64,000 nt of DNA, from the NCBI GenBank assembly GCA_963706785.1, contig CAVPNJ010000004.1:434001-498000 (forward strand), given 5' to 3'. Position 1 is the stretch's first letter. Every line of letters begins with the position of its first letter. Below, in pieces: positions 63,727-64,000 of the stretch. The stretch comes from Pollutimonas sp963706785. GTDB taxonomy: Bacteria; Pseudomonadota; Gammaproteobacteria; Burkholderiales; Burkholderiaceae_B. The notes beneath the pieces were generated by a model, which was not told where the DNA came from, searched no databases, and saw nothing but the letters and a program-made list of their open reading frames with translations. Position numbers and translations under genes: made by a program.

Positions 63727-64000
63727 ATGCACTTTAAAACCGTTGCGCTTATCGGCAGGTATCAAGACAGCGGCCTTGATGCGCCTTTACGCAAATTGGC
63801 CAGCACACTACAGGCCGCGGGCTGCAAAGTGTTGATTGAATCCGATACGGCTCAGAATACCGCCATAACAGATTATCCTGTCGCCGATTACCAGGCAATC
63901 GGCAAACAAGCCAATCTTGCGGTTGTCATGGGCGGCGATGGCACCATGCTGGGCGCCGCCCGCCAATTGGCATACAGTGGCGTGCCGCTTATTGGTATTA
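63727..64000 (+). CDS. nadK: NAD kinase, N-terminal part (runs off the window)
   Basis: The first 91 codons of NadK (PpnK), which phosphorylates NAD to NADP. MHFKTVALIGRYQDSGLDAPL is the usual start, and VVMGGDGTMLGAARQL carries the catalytic GGDG motif. A -10 like TATAAT (63676-63681) lies about 45 bases upstream, in the 117-base gap divergent from hrcA. The stop is beyond base 64000. Confidence 0.93.
   Translation, partial: MHFKTVALIGRYQDSGLDAPLRKLASTLQAAGCKVLIESDTAQNTAITDYPVADYQAIGKQANLAVVMGGDGTMLGAARQLAYSGVPLIGI

Noticed and set aside
1..64000. CRISPR array, prophage or toxin-antitoxin module
   Set aside because: No regularly spaced repeats, phage structural genes or paired small toxin/antitoxin frames were seen on either strand.

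Overview
The window reads as a chromosomal segment of a betaproteobacterium, order Burkholderiales, most likely Alcaligenaceae (a Bordetella/Pusillimonas-like lineage). The inference rests on the products and their order: hrcA-hemH-grpE-dnaK-dnaJ, trxB-smr next to ftsK-lolA-rarA-serS, ilvB-ilvN-ilvC-psd, a DUF1841 gene beside icd, a 3-hydroxybutyrate dehydrogenase, and sugar genes of the Bordetella wlb type. No plasmid, phage, CRISPR or intact insertion sequence was seen.

Layout. 1-3.9 kb (minus strand): psd (partial), ilvC, ilvN and ilvB, with a long leader that looks like an attenuator. 4.4-10 kb: a FUSC membrane protein, yaaA, 3-hydroxybutyrate dehydrogenase, tRNA-Ser(CGA) and an AI-2E/PerM-family membrane protein. 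10.5-38 kb: a large surface polysaccharide locus. 38.2-50.8 kb: housekeeping genes (serS, rarA, lolA, ftsK, trxB, smr, thioesterase, HAD phosphatase, TRIC-type channel, icd, DUF1841). 50.9-57.4 kb: two small cytochromes c, a MoxR-GNAT-CoxE operon and a double M16 protease. 57.5-64 kb: dnaJ, dnaK, grpE, hemH and hrcA on the minus strand, and the start of nadK on the plus strand.

The polysaccharide locus opens with an RfaH-like antiterminator, then Wza and Wzc export/copolymerase proteins, a FemAB-like GNAT protein coupled to a polysaccharide deacetylase-like protein, a GT4 glycosyltransferase, a Wzy-like polymerase, a beta-propeller-like unknown, a GT2 fused to a monotopic phosphoglycosyl transferase, a DegT aminotransferase, a Wzx flippase, an AsnB-like amidotransferase and a HisH-HisF-WbpG cassette. 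A convergent, overlapping minus-strand operon (ugd-wlbA-wlbB-wlbC) follows, then a WbpM-like dehydratase and an acyltransferase-SGNH protein. Together they suggest a Wzy-dependent polymer containing a 2,3-diamino-2,3-dideoxy-uronic acid, possibly with amide/acetamidino and O-acetyl decorations. No WbpI epimerase, WbpA-type UDP-GlcNAc dehydrogenase or Wzb phosphatase is present in the window.

A striking property is the clustering of small indels inside otherwise perfectly conserved genes: about eleven between bases 55 and 2735 (psd, ilvC, ilvN, ilvB), several in hisH/hisF (27.4-27.9 kb, where hisH also lacks most of its middle) and three in the first 150 bases of serS. The reading frames resume with conserved residues each time, so most look like sequence or assembly errors rather than gene decay, but this needs reads to settle. 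Regulatory highlights are two textbook sigma-32 promoters (before grpE and dnaK), one of which shares bases with the hemH terminator, and a perfect FNR-type palindrome between the cytochrome pair and moxR.
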